A DNA stretch of 64,000 nucleotides from Fibrella aquatilis (GCF_017353255.1 NZ_JAFMYU010000026.1:1-64000); one strand, 5' to 3'. Shown: positions 8,405 through 15,874, counted from the first letter of the stretch. Notes: generated by a model from the sequence alone, not told the origin. Program-made: numbers and translations.

Positions 8405-9174
8405 CGGAAGGAAACAGAAAGGGTTTGAACCGTAGGATTAAGTTGTTGCATGGCCGGGTTGTTCGACAAAAATTCGCTGTCGCCCATGACAGTGTCGTAT
8501 AACTTATTCTCTGCCTCATAAAAAGCGGCATCGAACCCGAATATGAGCGAGAGATACGACTTTTTGTCGGCAGCCTGAAGTTTGCCGCCTTCCCAACCCG
8601 CCGTGGTGCCGCCGTAGTCCCAGCCGAACCCATAGAGCTTAAAGGGCTTGCCGTTGGCTTTTTCTACGTCGCGCAGGGTGGTGCCAATTTTTATAAAGTC
8701 AGGGGTGCTGTCGGTAGGGCTATCAGACGACCTGATTGTCCATTGTATTTCCTTACCCGCCGTGCCGGGCCGAAGTTGGTTATTGTCGTCGTAGGCAGGC
8801 CGGATAAACACAATTTCAGGGCGGGCGAAGGCCTGTTTATCTTTCCACAGAATCTGGATCTGGTCGGCTGTGTTCTTAAATACGGTGGTGCCAATTTCGA
8901 ATTCGCCCTCGCCCATATAGACCGTGTCGCGCACCACCAGCTTCGCCCCATATAGGCTTTTCAGGCTGGCCTCGGTCGAGTTGGCGCGCACGGGTCCGGC
9001 CTGCTGACCGGGAATAATGACAAAGTTATCGGGCGATTCCTGAGGCTTGTCGACGGGGGCATCGGGCACGCTGGCGGGTATTTTGGGCTTTTGGGCCTCC
9101 TGAGGACTATTCTTCCGGGATTGACAAGCCCAAAGCACCACCGACAAGGTAAAAAGGGTAAAGGTTGGTTTCAT
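8401..9174 (-). CDS. Hypothetical lipoprotein
   Basis: Not recognised by family. The start at 9174 begins a lipoprotein signal (MKPTFTLFTLSVVLWACQS, lipobox LWAC); a longer frame to 9216 runs into palindrome C. After a Pro/Lys-rich linker it has a globular domain of about 210 residues containing GEFEIGTTVFKNTADQIQI, LRDVEKANGKPFKLYGFGWD and LIFGFD. This reminds me of small periplasmic domains that track an anchored metabolite, but I cannot assign one. It is translationally coupled to the PhzF-family gene through an ATGA overlap. Confidence 0.75.
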   Translation of the reverse strand: MKPTFTLFTLSVVLWACQSRKNSPQEAQKPKIPASVPDAPVDKPQESPDNFVIIPGQQAGPVRANSTEASLKSLYGAKLVVRDTVYMGEGEFEIGTTVFKNTADQIQILWKDKQAFARPEIVFIRPAYDDNNQLRPGTAGKEIQWTIRSSDSPTDSTPDFIKIGTTLRDVEKANGKPFKLYGFGWDYGGTTAGWEGGKLQAADKKSYLSLIFGFDAAFYEAENKLYDTVMGDSEFLSNNPAMQQLNPTVQTLSVSFR

Positions 9175-9180
9175 TTTGAG

Positions 9181-9296
9181 AGAAGCAAGAGGTGAGAAAC
9201 AAGACACGAGAGACAAGAAACGAGAATGGGAAGCTACTCAAACGTCTTGTTTCTTGTTTCTTTCTTCTCGCTTCTTGCCTCTCACCTCTTGCTTCT
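9181..9296. repeat. Heptad-armed palindrome C (imperfect)
   Basis: The outer arms 9181-9196 and 9281-9296 are perfect over 16 bp. The interior is only partly complementary, but both sides keep a 7-bp rhythm: purine-rich agaNNca units on the left and pyrimidine-rich ttcttgt/ctcttgc units on the right. It lies between two co-directional minus-strand genes, just downstream of the YciI gene and just upstream of the lipoprotein gene start. It looks like a decayed or remodelled copy. Confidence 0.75.
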
Positions 9297-9302
9297 ACCT
9301 GT

Positions 9303-9590
9303 CTACAAAACAGCCTCGCGGAAGGGTTTAATGTCGATTTTATCCCAGACGCCGCGCTGAATGTAGGGTTCATTGGCCTGCCAGTTGCGGAGTTGCTCGT
9401 CGGTCTCGAAATTGAAGAGCATCATTGAGCCAATCATCTGATTGTCAGTGTTTAGTAGTGCGCCAGCCAGAATAAGCTGACCACCGGCTTTCAGGCGGGC
9501 AGCCCCGGCAAGGTGGTCGGCACGGACGGCCATGCGGCGGCTAAGAGCGTCAGAATCGGTATGGTCGTAGGCATGAACGAGGTACTGCAT
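9303..9590 (-). CDS. YciI family protein
   Basis: A 95-residue protein of the YCII-related ferredoxin-like fold: MQYLVHAYDHTDSDALSRRM at the start, the His-containing helix RADHLAGAARLKAGGQLIL, then GSMMLFNFETDEQLRNWQANEPYI and VWDKIDIKPFREAVL at the end. Family members are small cytoplasmic proteins with a conserved His/Asp pair; the reaction is generally unknown. It is the first gene of a minus-strand run towards dnaG, separated from the next by palindrome C, and divergent from the S9 peptidase. Confidence 0.9.
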   Translation of the reverse strand: MQYLVHAYDHTDSDALSRRMAVRADHLAGAARLKAGGQLILAGALLNTDNQMIGSMMLFNFETDEQLRNWQANEPYIQRGVWDKIDIKPFREAVL

Positions 9591-9670
9591 AGGGCGTTAA
9601 GGCATGGGTTGGCTGGCAAGATACTATTTTGGCCGGATGAAGTATCGCGGGTAGCCGTAAATGGCGCTAC

Positions 9671-9699
9671 TTGTGATAAAGCTGTATCACATAGCTTTG
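9671..9699 (+). promoter_or_regulatory. Bacteroidota-type promoter of the S9 peptidase
   Basis: TTG at 9671-9673 and TAGCTTTG at 9692-9699 are separated by 18 bp, matching the Bacteroidota sigma consensus (-33 TTTG-like, -7 TAnnTTTG). Transcription would begin about 5-7 bp after the -7 box, essentially at the ATG at 9706, so the mRNA may be leaderless. Confidence 0.65.
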
Positions 9700-9705
9700 T
9701 AGCCT

Positions 9706-12294
9706 ATGAAACACCTCTTCGTTAGTTTGTTGTTGCTGACCGCAGCGCCTGTCCTGAGTCAAACCACCACATCGCCCGCGCTCACCATCGAGACCATCAT
9801 GCAGGACCCCAAAGGCTGGGTCGGCACGGCACCGTCGGGCGTGTTTTGGGGCGACGACTCAAAGACGATCTATTTCAACTGGAATCCGGCCAGTGCCAGT
9901 GCGGCTGCTTCGGGCGAAAAAGCGCTGGGTGATTCACTCTACAAAATCAGCCTGACGGGCAACCGTACGCCCGTGAAAGTATCCATTGCCGAACGGCGCC
10001 TGCTGCCCACCGGCGATCAGGGCAACCCCCTTTACAACCGCGCCCGGTCCCTTCGGCTTTACGAAAAATACGGCGATCTCTACCTGCTCGACCGGCCGAC
10101 GGGGCGCATTCGGACCCTCACCAACACCGTTGAGCGCGAAAGCAACCCCATTTTTTCGGGCGACGAAACGGCCGTGCTCTACACCCGCGCCAGTAACCTC
10201 TACCGCCTCGACCTGACCACGGGCCTGGTTGATCAGCTTACCAACTTCGATCCCGCTGCCAAAAAGCCAGACCCCAAAGCGAATGACCAGGAATCGTGGC
10301 TGCGCAAAGACCAGCTGGCCCTGTTTGATGTGCTCCGGCTGCGGAAAGCCAAACGCGAACAGGCCGAACGTAGCACCAAATCGGAAGCCCCGCGCCGCCC
10401 CAAAACCATCTACACCGACGGGCGCACCGTAACCAACGCCAGCCTCAGCCCCGACGGCCGCGTGGTGACATACGCCCTGATGAAGGCCCCCACGGGTGCC
10501 AAAACCACCATTGTGCCCAACTACATGGCCGAATCGGGTTATACGGAAGATCTGCCCGCCCGCACCAAAGTAGGCGCACCGCTGGCCGCTATGGAACTGA
10601 TGGTGTATGATATTGCCCGCGATACCGCCTTGACCGTGAGCCTGGCCAATCTGCCCGGCATCACCGACAAACCCGATTTTCTGATGCCCGCCGCCGTTAC
10701 CAGCGCCTCGGCCACGGTGGCGGGGCAAGTGTCGGCAGCCACCAGCGAAAAGGTCGCCGGAGCTATTAACGCGAAAGACACCACGCAGCGGGTTTCGGTC
10801 AAAAAAGCCCCTGTGGCGGCCAACCGGGCTGTTTTTGTGAGTGCGCCGGTCTGGGCTGAAGGTGCCAGTGCCCATTACGCCGTGCTGGTGGTGCGGGCCG
10901 TCGACAACAAAGACCGCTGGATCATGCTGCTCGATACCGAAAAACCCACCGCGCTCAAACTCCTGGACCGGCAGCGCGACGAGGCCTGGGTGGGTGGTCC
11001 GGGTATTGGTGGGGGTGGGGGCGCAGGTACGCTCGGCTGGCTCGACGCGCAAACGATCTATTTCCAGTCGGAGGCCGACGGCTATTCGCATCTGTATACG
11101 ATGAACGTGCTGACGGGTGAGAAGAAGCAGCTAACAAAGGGCAAATTTGAAGTGCAGCAGGTGGTGCTGTCGGTCAATAAGCAAACGTTTTACCTCACCA
11201 CCAACGAAACCCACCCCGGCGAACAGCACCTCTACCGCATGGCCGTAACTGGAGGGGAGCGCACCAAAATCACGACAATGACCGGGGCTAACGAGGCCAC
11301 CCTTTCGCCCGACGAAACCCAGATTGCCTTCCGCTATTCGGCCAGCAACAAGCCGTGGGAGCTGTTTTTAATTAAGAATGAAGAATTAAGAATGAAGAAT
11401 CCGGCTGGTAAGAGAGGTCGGATACAAGCCTCACTTGCTGGCGGGGGAACGGGGCCTGTTCAGCTCACGATCAGTACGACGGAGGCGTTTCGGGCGTATA
11501 GGTGGCGGGAGCCGGAGGTGCTGACCATACCCGCCCGCGACGGCGAACTGATCTACGCCCGGCTCTATAAACCAGCGGCCGATGCGCCTGTGACGGGTGG
11601 GAACCGAGTAACGGGCAAGGCCGTCATTTTTGTGCATGGGGCGGGGTATTTGCAGAACGCGCACAAGTGGTGGAGCCAGTACTACCGCGAATATATGTTT
11701 CATAACCTACTGGTAGACAAGGGCTACACTGTGCTTGATATCGATTATCGGGCGTCGGCGGGGTACGGGCGCAACTGGCGCACGGGCATCTACCGGTACA
11801 TGGGAGGCAAAGACCTCACCGACCACGTCGACGCCGCCGACTGGCTGGTGAAAACGCAGGGTGTGGATGCCAAACGGATAGGCATATACGGCGGGTCGTA
11901 TGGCGGGTTTATCACGCTCATGGCCATGTTCACTACGCCCGACGTATTCAAGGTCGGTGCCGCCCTCCGCCCCGTAACGGATTGGGCCGCCTACAACCAC
12001 GGCTATACCAGCAACATCCTCAACGAACCCTTCGCCGACACGCTTGCCTACCGCCGGTCGTCGCCGATTTACCACGCCGCCGGGTTGAAAAATCACCTGC
12101 TCATCTGCCACGGCATGGTCGACGTGAACGTTCATTTTCAGGATGCCGTGCGCCTCACGCAGCGCCTTATCGAACTGAAAAAAGAAAATTGGGAGCTAGC
12201 TCCTTACCCCGTCGAAGACCACGGTTTTATAGAACCCACCAGCTGGATGGACGAGTACAAACGCATCCTGAAGCTATTCGAAGAGCGATTATAA
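9706..12294 (+). CDS. S9 family prolyl oligopeptidase-type peptidase
   Basis: An 862-residue exported serine peptidase (signal peptide MKHLFVSLLLLTAAPVLSQ). The N-terminal two thirds form a beta-propeller (blades such as YSHLYTMNVLTGEKKQLTKG). The C-terminal alpha/beta-hydrolase domain has the catalytic triad Ser731 (GGSYGG), Asp806 (GMVDVNVHF) and His839 (EDHGF). It should cleave peptides in the periplasm. Just before the catalytic domain, residues 556-565 are encoded by an array of 7-bp repeats (IKNEELRMKN), followed by a Gly/Arg-rich stretch that looks inserted. Its last 24 codons are echoed at 12886-12957. Confidence 0.95.
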   Translation: MKHLFVSLLLLTAAPVLSQTTTSPALTIETIMQDPKGWVGTAPSGVFWGDDSKTIYFNWNPASASAAASGEKALGDSLYKISLTGNRTPVKVSIAERRLLPTGDQGNPLYNRARSLRLYEKYGDLYLLDRPTGRIRTLTNTVERESNPIFSGDETAVLYTRASNLYRLDLTTGLVDQLTNFDPAAKKPDPKANDQESWLRKDQLALFDVLRLRKAKREQAERSTKSEAPRRPKTIYTDGRTVTNASLSPDGRVVTYALMKAPTGAKTTIVPNYMAESGYTEDLPARTKVGAPLAAMELMVYDIARDTALTVSLANLPGITDKPDFLMPAAVTSASATVAGQVSAATSEKVAGAINAKDTTQRVSVKKAPVAANRAVFVSAPVWAEGASAHYAVLVVRAVDNKDRWIMLLDTEKPTALKLLDRQRDEAWVGGPGIGGGGGAGTLGWLDAQTIYFQSEADGYSHLYTMNVLTGEKKQLTKGKFEVQQVVLSVNKQTFYLTTNETHPGEQHLYRMAVTGGERTKITTMTGANEATLSPDETQIAFRYSASNKPWELFLIKNEELRMKNPAGKRGRIQASLAGGGTGPVQLTISTTEAFRAYRWREPEVLTIPARDGELIYARLYKPAADAPVTGGNRVTGKAVIFVHGAGYLQNAHKWWSQYYREYMFHNLLVDKGYTVLDIDYRASAGYGRNWRTGIYRYMGGKDLTDHVDAADWLVKTQGVDAKRIGIYGGSYGGFITLMAMFTTPDVFKVGAALRPVTDWAAYNHGYTSNILNEPFADTLAYRRSSPIYHAAGLKNHLLICHGMVDVNVHFQDAVRLTQRLIELKKENWELAPYPVEDHGFIEPTSWMDEYKRILKLFEERL
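11371..11398. repeat. In-frame 7-bp tandem array inside the S9 peptidase
   Basis: Four heptamers alternate exactly: attaaga, atgaaga, attaaga, atgaaga. They sit at the junction of propeller and hydrolase domains and keep the reading frame. There is no opposing arm. The local AT-rich composition contrasts with the GC-rich gene around it. Confidence 0.88.
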
Positions 12295-12313
12295 CTCTGT
12301 ATATTTACGAGCT

Positions 12314-12547
12314 ATGCCAACCGTTTTGCTAATTAATGGGTATCGGTTTTTCTTCTACATGAACGAGCACGAGCCTATTCATATCCATGTTAGTAAAGCT
12401 GGTAATGAAGCCCGTTTCGACTTGCTACCAGTCATTGATATGACTCATTGCCGTGGCTTTAAGCGAAATGAAATTCGAGAAATCGTCAACATCATCATAG
12501 ACCGTTATGAGCATTTCATCGATGCCTGGAAGCAAACCTTTGGTTAG
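12314..12547 (+). CDS. DUF4160 domain protein
   Basis: A 77-residue protein with the compact DUF4160 signature: MPTVLLINGYRFFFYMNEH, EPIHIHVSKAGNEARFDL, then a helix GFKRNEIREIVNIIIDRYEH. Family members are small and usually encoded directly beside a DUF2442 gene, as here; the pair is often listed as toxin-antitoxin-like, without a firmly known activity. It starts 19 bp after the S9 peptidase and overlaps the DUF2442 gene. Base composition is visibly less GC-rich than the peptidase, consistent with acquisition. Confidence 0.85.
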   Translation: MPTVLLINGYRFFFYMNEHEPIHIHVSKAGNEARFDLLPVIDMTHCRGFKRNEIREIVNIIIDRYEHFIDAWKQTFG

Positions 12548-12881
12548 TAATCGTCTTCAAGATCTGCTGGAAGCAGAGGAAAGCGAACCTGTTTCGATAA
12601 TGAAAGATGAGTTTGACCAGCTCATTGACCGTGAGCAACTGCGCATTATCAAAGTGTTGTGGGTACGTGAGTTGGATCTGTTTCTATTTGTGCTGTCAAA
12701 CCGGCGTATTATAACGCAGCCCCTGTCATTGTTTCCTACGCTGCAACTAGCTTCTGATGAGCAGTTAAGTGACTACATAATAACAGCAACTGGTGTTCAT
12801 TGGCCTGGCCTGGACGCTGACCTGAGCCTTCGTGGGTTGCTTATGCAGGAAGTAGTAAAGCCTACTGCTATTATATTTTGA
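12522..12881 (+). CDS. DUF2442 domain protein
   Basis: A protein of about 119 residues whose C-terminal half matches DUF2442: FVLSNRRIITQPLSLFPTLQ followed by SDYIITATGVHWPGLDADLS and a final LRGLL helix. The start is uncertain: ATG 12522 overlaps the DUF4160 gene by 26 bp, 12507 is possible, and ATG 12601 would give a shorter domain-only product. It pairs with DUF4160 upstream and probably shares its transcript. Its stop is followed after 4 bp by a peptidase relic. Confidence 0.75.
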   Translation: MPGSKPLVSNRLQDLLEAEESEPVSIMKDEFDQLIDREQLRIIKVLWVRELDLFLFVLSNRRIITQPLSLFPTLQLASDEQLSDYIITATGVHWPGLDADLSLRGLLMQEVVKPTAIIF

Positions 12882-12885
12882 GTAT

Positions 12886-12957
12886 GGTTTTGTGGAACCC
12901 ACCAGTTGGATAAACAAGTACAAACGCGTTCTGAAGCTACTTGAGGATCGATTGTGA
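12886..12957 (+). pseudogene. Relic of an S9 peptidase C terminus
   Basis: These 72 bp match the last 72 bp of the intact peptidase (12223-12294) at 58 positions. The frame is preserved without gaps: GFVEPTSWINKYKRVLKLLE here against GFIEPTSWMDEYKRILKLFE there, each ending RL-stop. Most changes are synonymous or conservative, so the copy diverged while coding. It has no start and no upstream peptidase sequence. Confidence 0.85.
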
Positions 12958-12958
12958 T

Positions 12959-13108
12959 TGTGCAATATTGTGCATATTTCATATATTGTACGCAAATCTG
13001 TACAAATGACATAAAATCTGTACAAATGACATCAAGTCTGTGCAAATGCGCGCAAATCTGTGCAAATGGCACCAAATTTATGTCCGATAATATGCACTAT
13101 ATTGCACA
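12959..13108 (+). promoter_or_regulatory. Putative hipB operator array: four 20-bp direct repeats inside an inverted repeat
   Basis: Four consecutive 20-bp units at 12991, 13011, 13031 and 13051 share the core aRtctgtRcaaatg. A 20-bp period is close to two helical turns, so bound dimers would line up on one face. The array is flanked by a 19-bp inverted repeat (12959-12977 and 13090-13108, 18 of 19 complementary). It lies directly upstream of a HipB-like repressor gene, so autoregulation is the natural reading. Confidence 0.75.
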
Positions 13109-13133
13109 TTGGTAGATATATCTGCAAAAACAC

Positions 13134-13352
13134 TTGGATAGCAAATTCTTGACTACTCTTGATCTTGGTACCGTAATAATTAGTCGGCGAAGAAGGGTCG
13201 GTATTCGTCAGGCTGACCTTGCTGTTTTGGCAGACGTCAGCCTCCGTACGCTGATTGCCATTGAGCGGGGAACGGCAAACCCGTCTTTTGAGACCTTGTC
13301 AAAAATCGCTGACGTATTGGGCATGGAACTAACCCTTGTCATGAAATCATGA
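13134..13352 (+). CDS. hipB: HipB-like HTH antitoxin/repressor
   Basis: A 72-residue XRE-type helix-turn-helix protein: VIISRRRRVGIRQADLAVLA, then the recognition helix region DVSLRTLIAIERGTANPSFE and KIADVLGMELTLV. It is the first gene of a three-gene overlapping operon. Only a TTG at 13134 (or 13149) is available in frame after a TAG at 13113, so a TTG start is inferred, preceded by an A-rich stretch. Its TGA overlaps the ATG of the next gene by 4 bp. By family knowledge it should repress the operon by binding the repeats upstream. Confidence 0.85.
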   Translation: MDSKFLTTLDLGTVIISRRRRVGIRQADLAVLADVSLRTLIAIERGTANPSFETLSKIADVLGMELTLVMKS

Positions 13353-13681
13353 GAAGCGCAACGGTTCTATTATATAATACCGCTGTTGGGCAACTCCGCG
13401 AAGAAGCAACTGGCTACTCATTTTGTTACAGTGCGCAGTTTCTGACAACGCCCGGTGTACGCCCAATCAGCCTCACACTCCCACTAGCTACGGCAGTTTA
13501 TTTGTCACCCTATTTATTTCCGTTTTTTGTCGGTTTGCTACCCGAAGGCTATAACCGGTCGGTGCAATGTCGCTTGTTGAAGATTGACGAAAACGACGAT
13601 TTTAGTCTCCTATTAGCCGTTGCCCATACCGATACTATCGGAGCGGTTCGGGTGGTGGCCAATGATCCACCTGAGTTATGA
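13349..13681 (+). CDS. hipS: HipS-like small antitoxin (HipA N-terminal subdomain)
   Basis: A 110-residue protein corresponding to the N-subdomain 1 of HipA as a separate gene: MRSATVLLYNTAVGQLREE, GYSFCYSAQF, ISLTLPLATAVYLSPYLFPF, FVGLLPEGYNRSV and the end DTIGAVRVV. In the described E. coli O127 HipBST system the short HipS protein neutralises the HipT kinase. Length, order and content match. It overlaps both neighbours by ATGA junctions, so it is not an accidental split of a HipA gene by a single frameshift. Confidence 0.85.
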   Translation: MRSATVLLYNTAVGQLREEATGYSFCYSAQFLTTPGVRPISLTLPLATAVYLSPYLFPFFVGLLPEGYNRSVQCRLLKIDENDDFSLLLAVAHTDTIGAVRVVANDPPEL

Positions 13682-14691
13682 ACCTAACGGTATGTCCTTC
13701 TCTATTGCTGCCCAACCTCCGCACCTACAGCCCGAAGGCGCGGAAGCTGCTTTTTGATGGCGTAAACGTAAGTCATACGCTCCCCTTGCTACGCAGGGAG
13801 ATCCGACGAGGTATACTTCTGTCAACCGGGCAACGTGTGCCGCGACTGTCTATTTCGGGCGTTCAGGAGAAATATGGTTTGGTCCGTCAGGAAACCGTAT
13901 TACGCTTGCCGACCGGCAACGAACAGACCCAATACATCCTGAAACCCGTTCCGATTGATTTAGATAATCCAACCGATGTGCCCGCCAATGAGCACCTGAC
14001 CATGCAACTGGCGAGTCAGGTGTATGGTATAGTAACGGCAGCGAATGGCCTGATTTTCTTTGCTGATGGCGAAGTAGCCTTACTGGTCCGGCGATTCGAC
14101 ATCACTGCTGACGGCAGCAAACGGCGGCAGGAAGACTTTGCGTCATTATCGGGCCGGACGAGACAGTTGGCGGGGCCTGATTTTAAGTATGAGGGTAGTT
14201 ATGAACAGATAGCGCGATTGATTCATCAATACCTGCCCGCTGCCCGCGTCGAGATTGAAAAACTCTTCCGGCTGGTGTTGTTCAACTACCTATTCTCTAA
14301 CGGCGACGCACATCTAAAAAACTTTTCCATCCTCGAAACCACCGATGGTGATTTCCTGCTCAGTCCCGCCTACGACCTCATCAACACCAGCCTGCACGTA
14401 CATGACTCAGACATGGCCCTGAAAGACGGCCTCTTTGCTGACGACTATACGATGCCGGGCAGCGAAGTTTATGGCTATCATATCTTCGATGATTTTCTGG
14501 ATTTTGGCCTGCGCATTGGCATGATGGAAAAGCGCATCCGGCAGCAGATGGCTCCGTTTCAGCAGGATCAGCCACTTGTACGTGCCCTGATTGGGCGGTC
14601 ATTTCTGAGCGAAGACGGTAAAACAACTTATTTAGCCAGCTATGAATCGCGATTGAAGCGGCTGAGTTATTCGTTTGACAAACGGCTTTAA
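13678..14691 (+). CDS. hipT: HipT-like Ser/Thr kinase toxin
   Basis: A 337-residue HipA-family kinase lacking the N-terminal subdomain. The activation-loop segment LSISGVQEKYGL has Ser58 and Ser60, matching the SIS motif that is autophosphorylated in HipT. Lys89 in QYILKP is a likely ATP ligand. The catalytic loop is NGDAHLKN (Asp210) and the metal-binding Asp233 is in SPAYDLINT. Known HipT phosphorylates tryptophanyl-tRNA synthetase and stops translation; the target here is unknown. It is the last gene of the coupled hipBST operon. Confidence 0.9.
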   Translation: MNLTVCPSLLLPNLRTYSPKARKLLFDGVNVSHTLPLLRREIRRGILLSTGQRVPRLSISGVQEKYGLVRQETVLRLPTGNEQTQYILKPVPIDLDNPTDVPANEHLTMQLASQVYGIVTAANGLIFFADGEVALLVRRFDITADGSKRRQEDFASLSGRTRQLAGPDFKYEGSYEQIARLIHQYLPAARVEIEKLFRLVLFNYLFSNGDAHLKNFSILETTDGDFLLSPAYDLINTSLHVHDSDMALKDGLFADDYTMPGSEVYGYHIFDDFLDFGLRIGMMEKRIRQQMAPFQQDQPLVRALIGRSFLSEDGKTTYLASYESRLKRLSYSFDKRL

Positions 14692-14789
14692 TAGCATTTA
14701 ACGGTCTTATAATTCCATTTTGCCAACAATCTTGGCGGGCGTCAGTTTATAGCCTACAGTTGACTTATCCCGTCGGCTACACAACGACT

Positions 14790-15053
14790 ATGAAAAAGAC
14801 CCTTTTGATGCTGGCCGTAGTGACCGCTACCTTCACGGCTGCCCAGGCGCAGGACGTGAAAGAAAATGCCAAAGCAACGGGCCGTTCGGCGAAGAAAACG
14901 ATGAACGCGGCCGGTGATAAAGTTGACCGCGAGGCCACTGAAGCCAAGCAGGACGTGAAACAGGAAACCCGCGAGGCAAAACAGGACGTAAAACGCGCCG
15001 CCCGCAAAACTAAGCGCACCGTGAAACGCACGGCCCGCAAGGTGACCAACTAA
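14790..15053 (+). CDS. Small secreted Lys/Ala-rich protein
   Basis: An 87-residue protein. The ATG at 14790 starts a signal peptide (MKKTLLMLAVVTATFTAAQA, then QDVKENAK). The mature part is almost entirely Lys, Ala, Arg, Glu and Thr, with a repeated EAKQDVKQE / EAKQDVKRA pattern of 11-12 residues, and ends in a strongly basic tail (RKTKRTVKRTARKVTN). It should be helical, perhaps coiled coil, somewhat like LEA or apolipoprotein-like stress proteins or histone H1 tails. Function unknown. A clear terminator follows. Confidence 0.7.
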   Translation: MKKTLLMLAVVTATFTAAQAQDVKENAKATGRSAKKTMNAAGDKVDREATEAKQDVKQETREAKQDVKRAARKTKRTVKRTARKVTN

Positions 15054-15085
15054 TGTTGGGGCGAGCGAAATACGCATAGTGTAGA

Positions 15086-15117
15086 AAGGCCAGATGCTGC
15101 GGTATCTGGCCTTTTTT
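15086..15117 (+). terminator. Rho-independent terminator
   Basis: The stem ggccagat / atctggcc encloses an 8-nt loop and is followed by tttttt (15112-15117). It lies downstream of the secreted Lys-rich gene and 80 bp before moaD. Confidence 0.85.
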
Positions 15118-15197
15118 CGTGAAAAACCGAACACACGCCAACCAACCCGATGGCCTGTGCGTTGACCGGTAACGAGTTCGCCCGTTTATTTGTACCC

Positions 15198-15446
15198 ATG
15201 ACGCAACCACATACCATCCTGCTCTTCGGCATCACCCGCGACCTGGTGGGGCAAAATCGGGTGGCCGTGCAGCTGCCCGCCAATAGCCGCGTGGCCGATC
15301 TGATGACTACCCTCCATGAGCAATACCCCGCTTTGGCTGGCATTCAGTCTATCCTGGTGGCTGTCAACAGCGAATACGCCGACACCGATCAGCTACTCAA
15401 CCCATCCGACGAAATCGCCCTCATTCCCCCCGTCAGCGGAGGGTAA
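15198..15446 (+). CDS. moaD: Molybdopterin synthase sulfur carrier subunit MoaD
   Basis: An 82-residue ubiquitin-like MoaD. It ends in the required double glycine (PPVSGG), whose thiocarboxylate donates sulfur to precursor Z in molybdopterin synthesis. Conserved features are ILLFGITRDLVGQNRV at the start and LVAVNSEYADTDQLL before the acidic DEIALIPPVSGG tail. The start at 15198 is chosen; a longer frame from 15150 adds residues with no family counterpart. moaE follows 17 bp later, so the two subunits are made from one transcript. Confidence 0.93.
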   Translation: MTQPHTILLFGITRDLVGQNRVAVQLPANSRVADLMTTLHEQYPALAGIQSILVAVNSEYADTDQLLNPSDEIALIPPVSGG

Positions 15447-15463
15447 TTACAGTATGCAGCTTT

Positions 15464-15874
15464 ATGATTTTTCTGACCCAAGACCCTATCGATTTCAACG
15501 CGGCTTACCAGCATATTCAGGCGGGGGAGGCCGGGGCTATCAATTTTTTCTTTGGCGTGGTACGCAACAACACCCAGGAAAAATCGGTCGAACTGCTTGA
15601 CTATGAGGCGTATGGGCCAATGGCTGTACGCGAAATGCAGAAGATTGCCGACGAGGCCTGCCGCCGCTGGCCGGTGCTAAAGTACATCATCATTCACCGC
15701 ACCGGCACGCTCTACATCGGCGACATGGCCGTGCTCATTGGTGTCTCGACTCCCCACCGGGGCGACTCGTTCGAGGCCACGCGCTACATCATCGACACGA
15801 TTAAACAGACTGTGCCCATCTGGAAAAAAGAACGCTTCAACGACGGCGACGTTTGGGTGAATGCAACACCGTGA
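15464..15874 (+). CDS. moaE: Molybdopterin synthase catalytic subunit MoaE
   Basis: A 136-residue MoaE that transfers sulfur from MoaD to precursor Z. Family landmarks are AGAINFFFGVVRNNTQEKSV, LDYEAYGPMAVREM, the histidine-rich VSTPHRGDSFEA segment, and the active-site region VPIWKKERFNDGD with paired lysines. Length is near the family norm. No other molybdenum cofactor genes are in the window. Confidence 0.95.
   Translation: MIFLTQDPIDFNAAYQHIQAGEAGAINFFFGVVRNNTQEKSVELLDYEAYGPMAVREMQKIADEACRRWPVLKYIIIHRTGTLYIGDMAVLIGVSTPHRGDSFEATRYIIDTIKQTVPIWKKERFNDGDVWVNATP

Noticed and set aside
9934-11091. Long open frame antisense to the S9 peptidase
   Set aside because: It is a shadow of GC-rich codon use: no signal, no recognisable domain, and it fully overlaps a well-supported gene.
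12991-13070. Four 20-bp direct repeats as a CRISPR-like array
   Set aside because: The units are contiguous with no spacers and too short; the position upstream of hipB fits operators.
13349-14691. hipS and hipT as one HipA gene broken by a frameshift
   Set aside because: There is a precise ATGA overlap, the small protein ends at the domain boundary, and both match the described HipBST layout in length.
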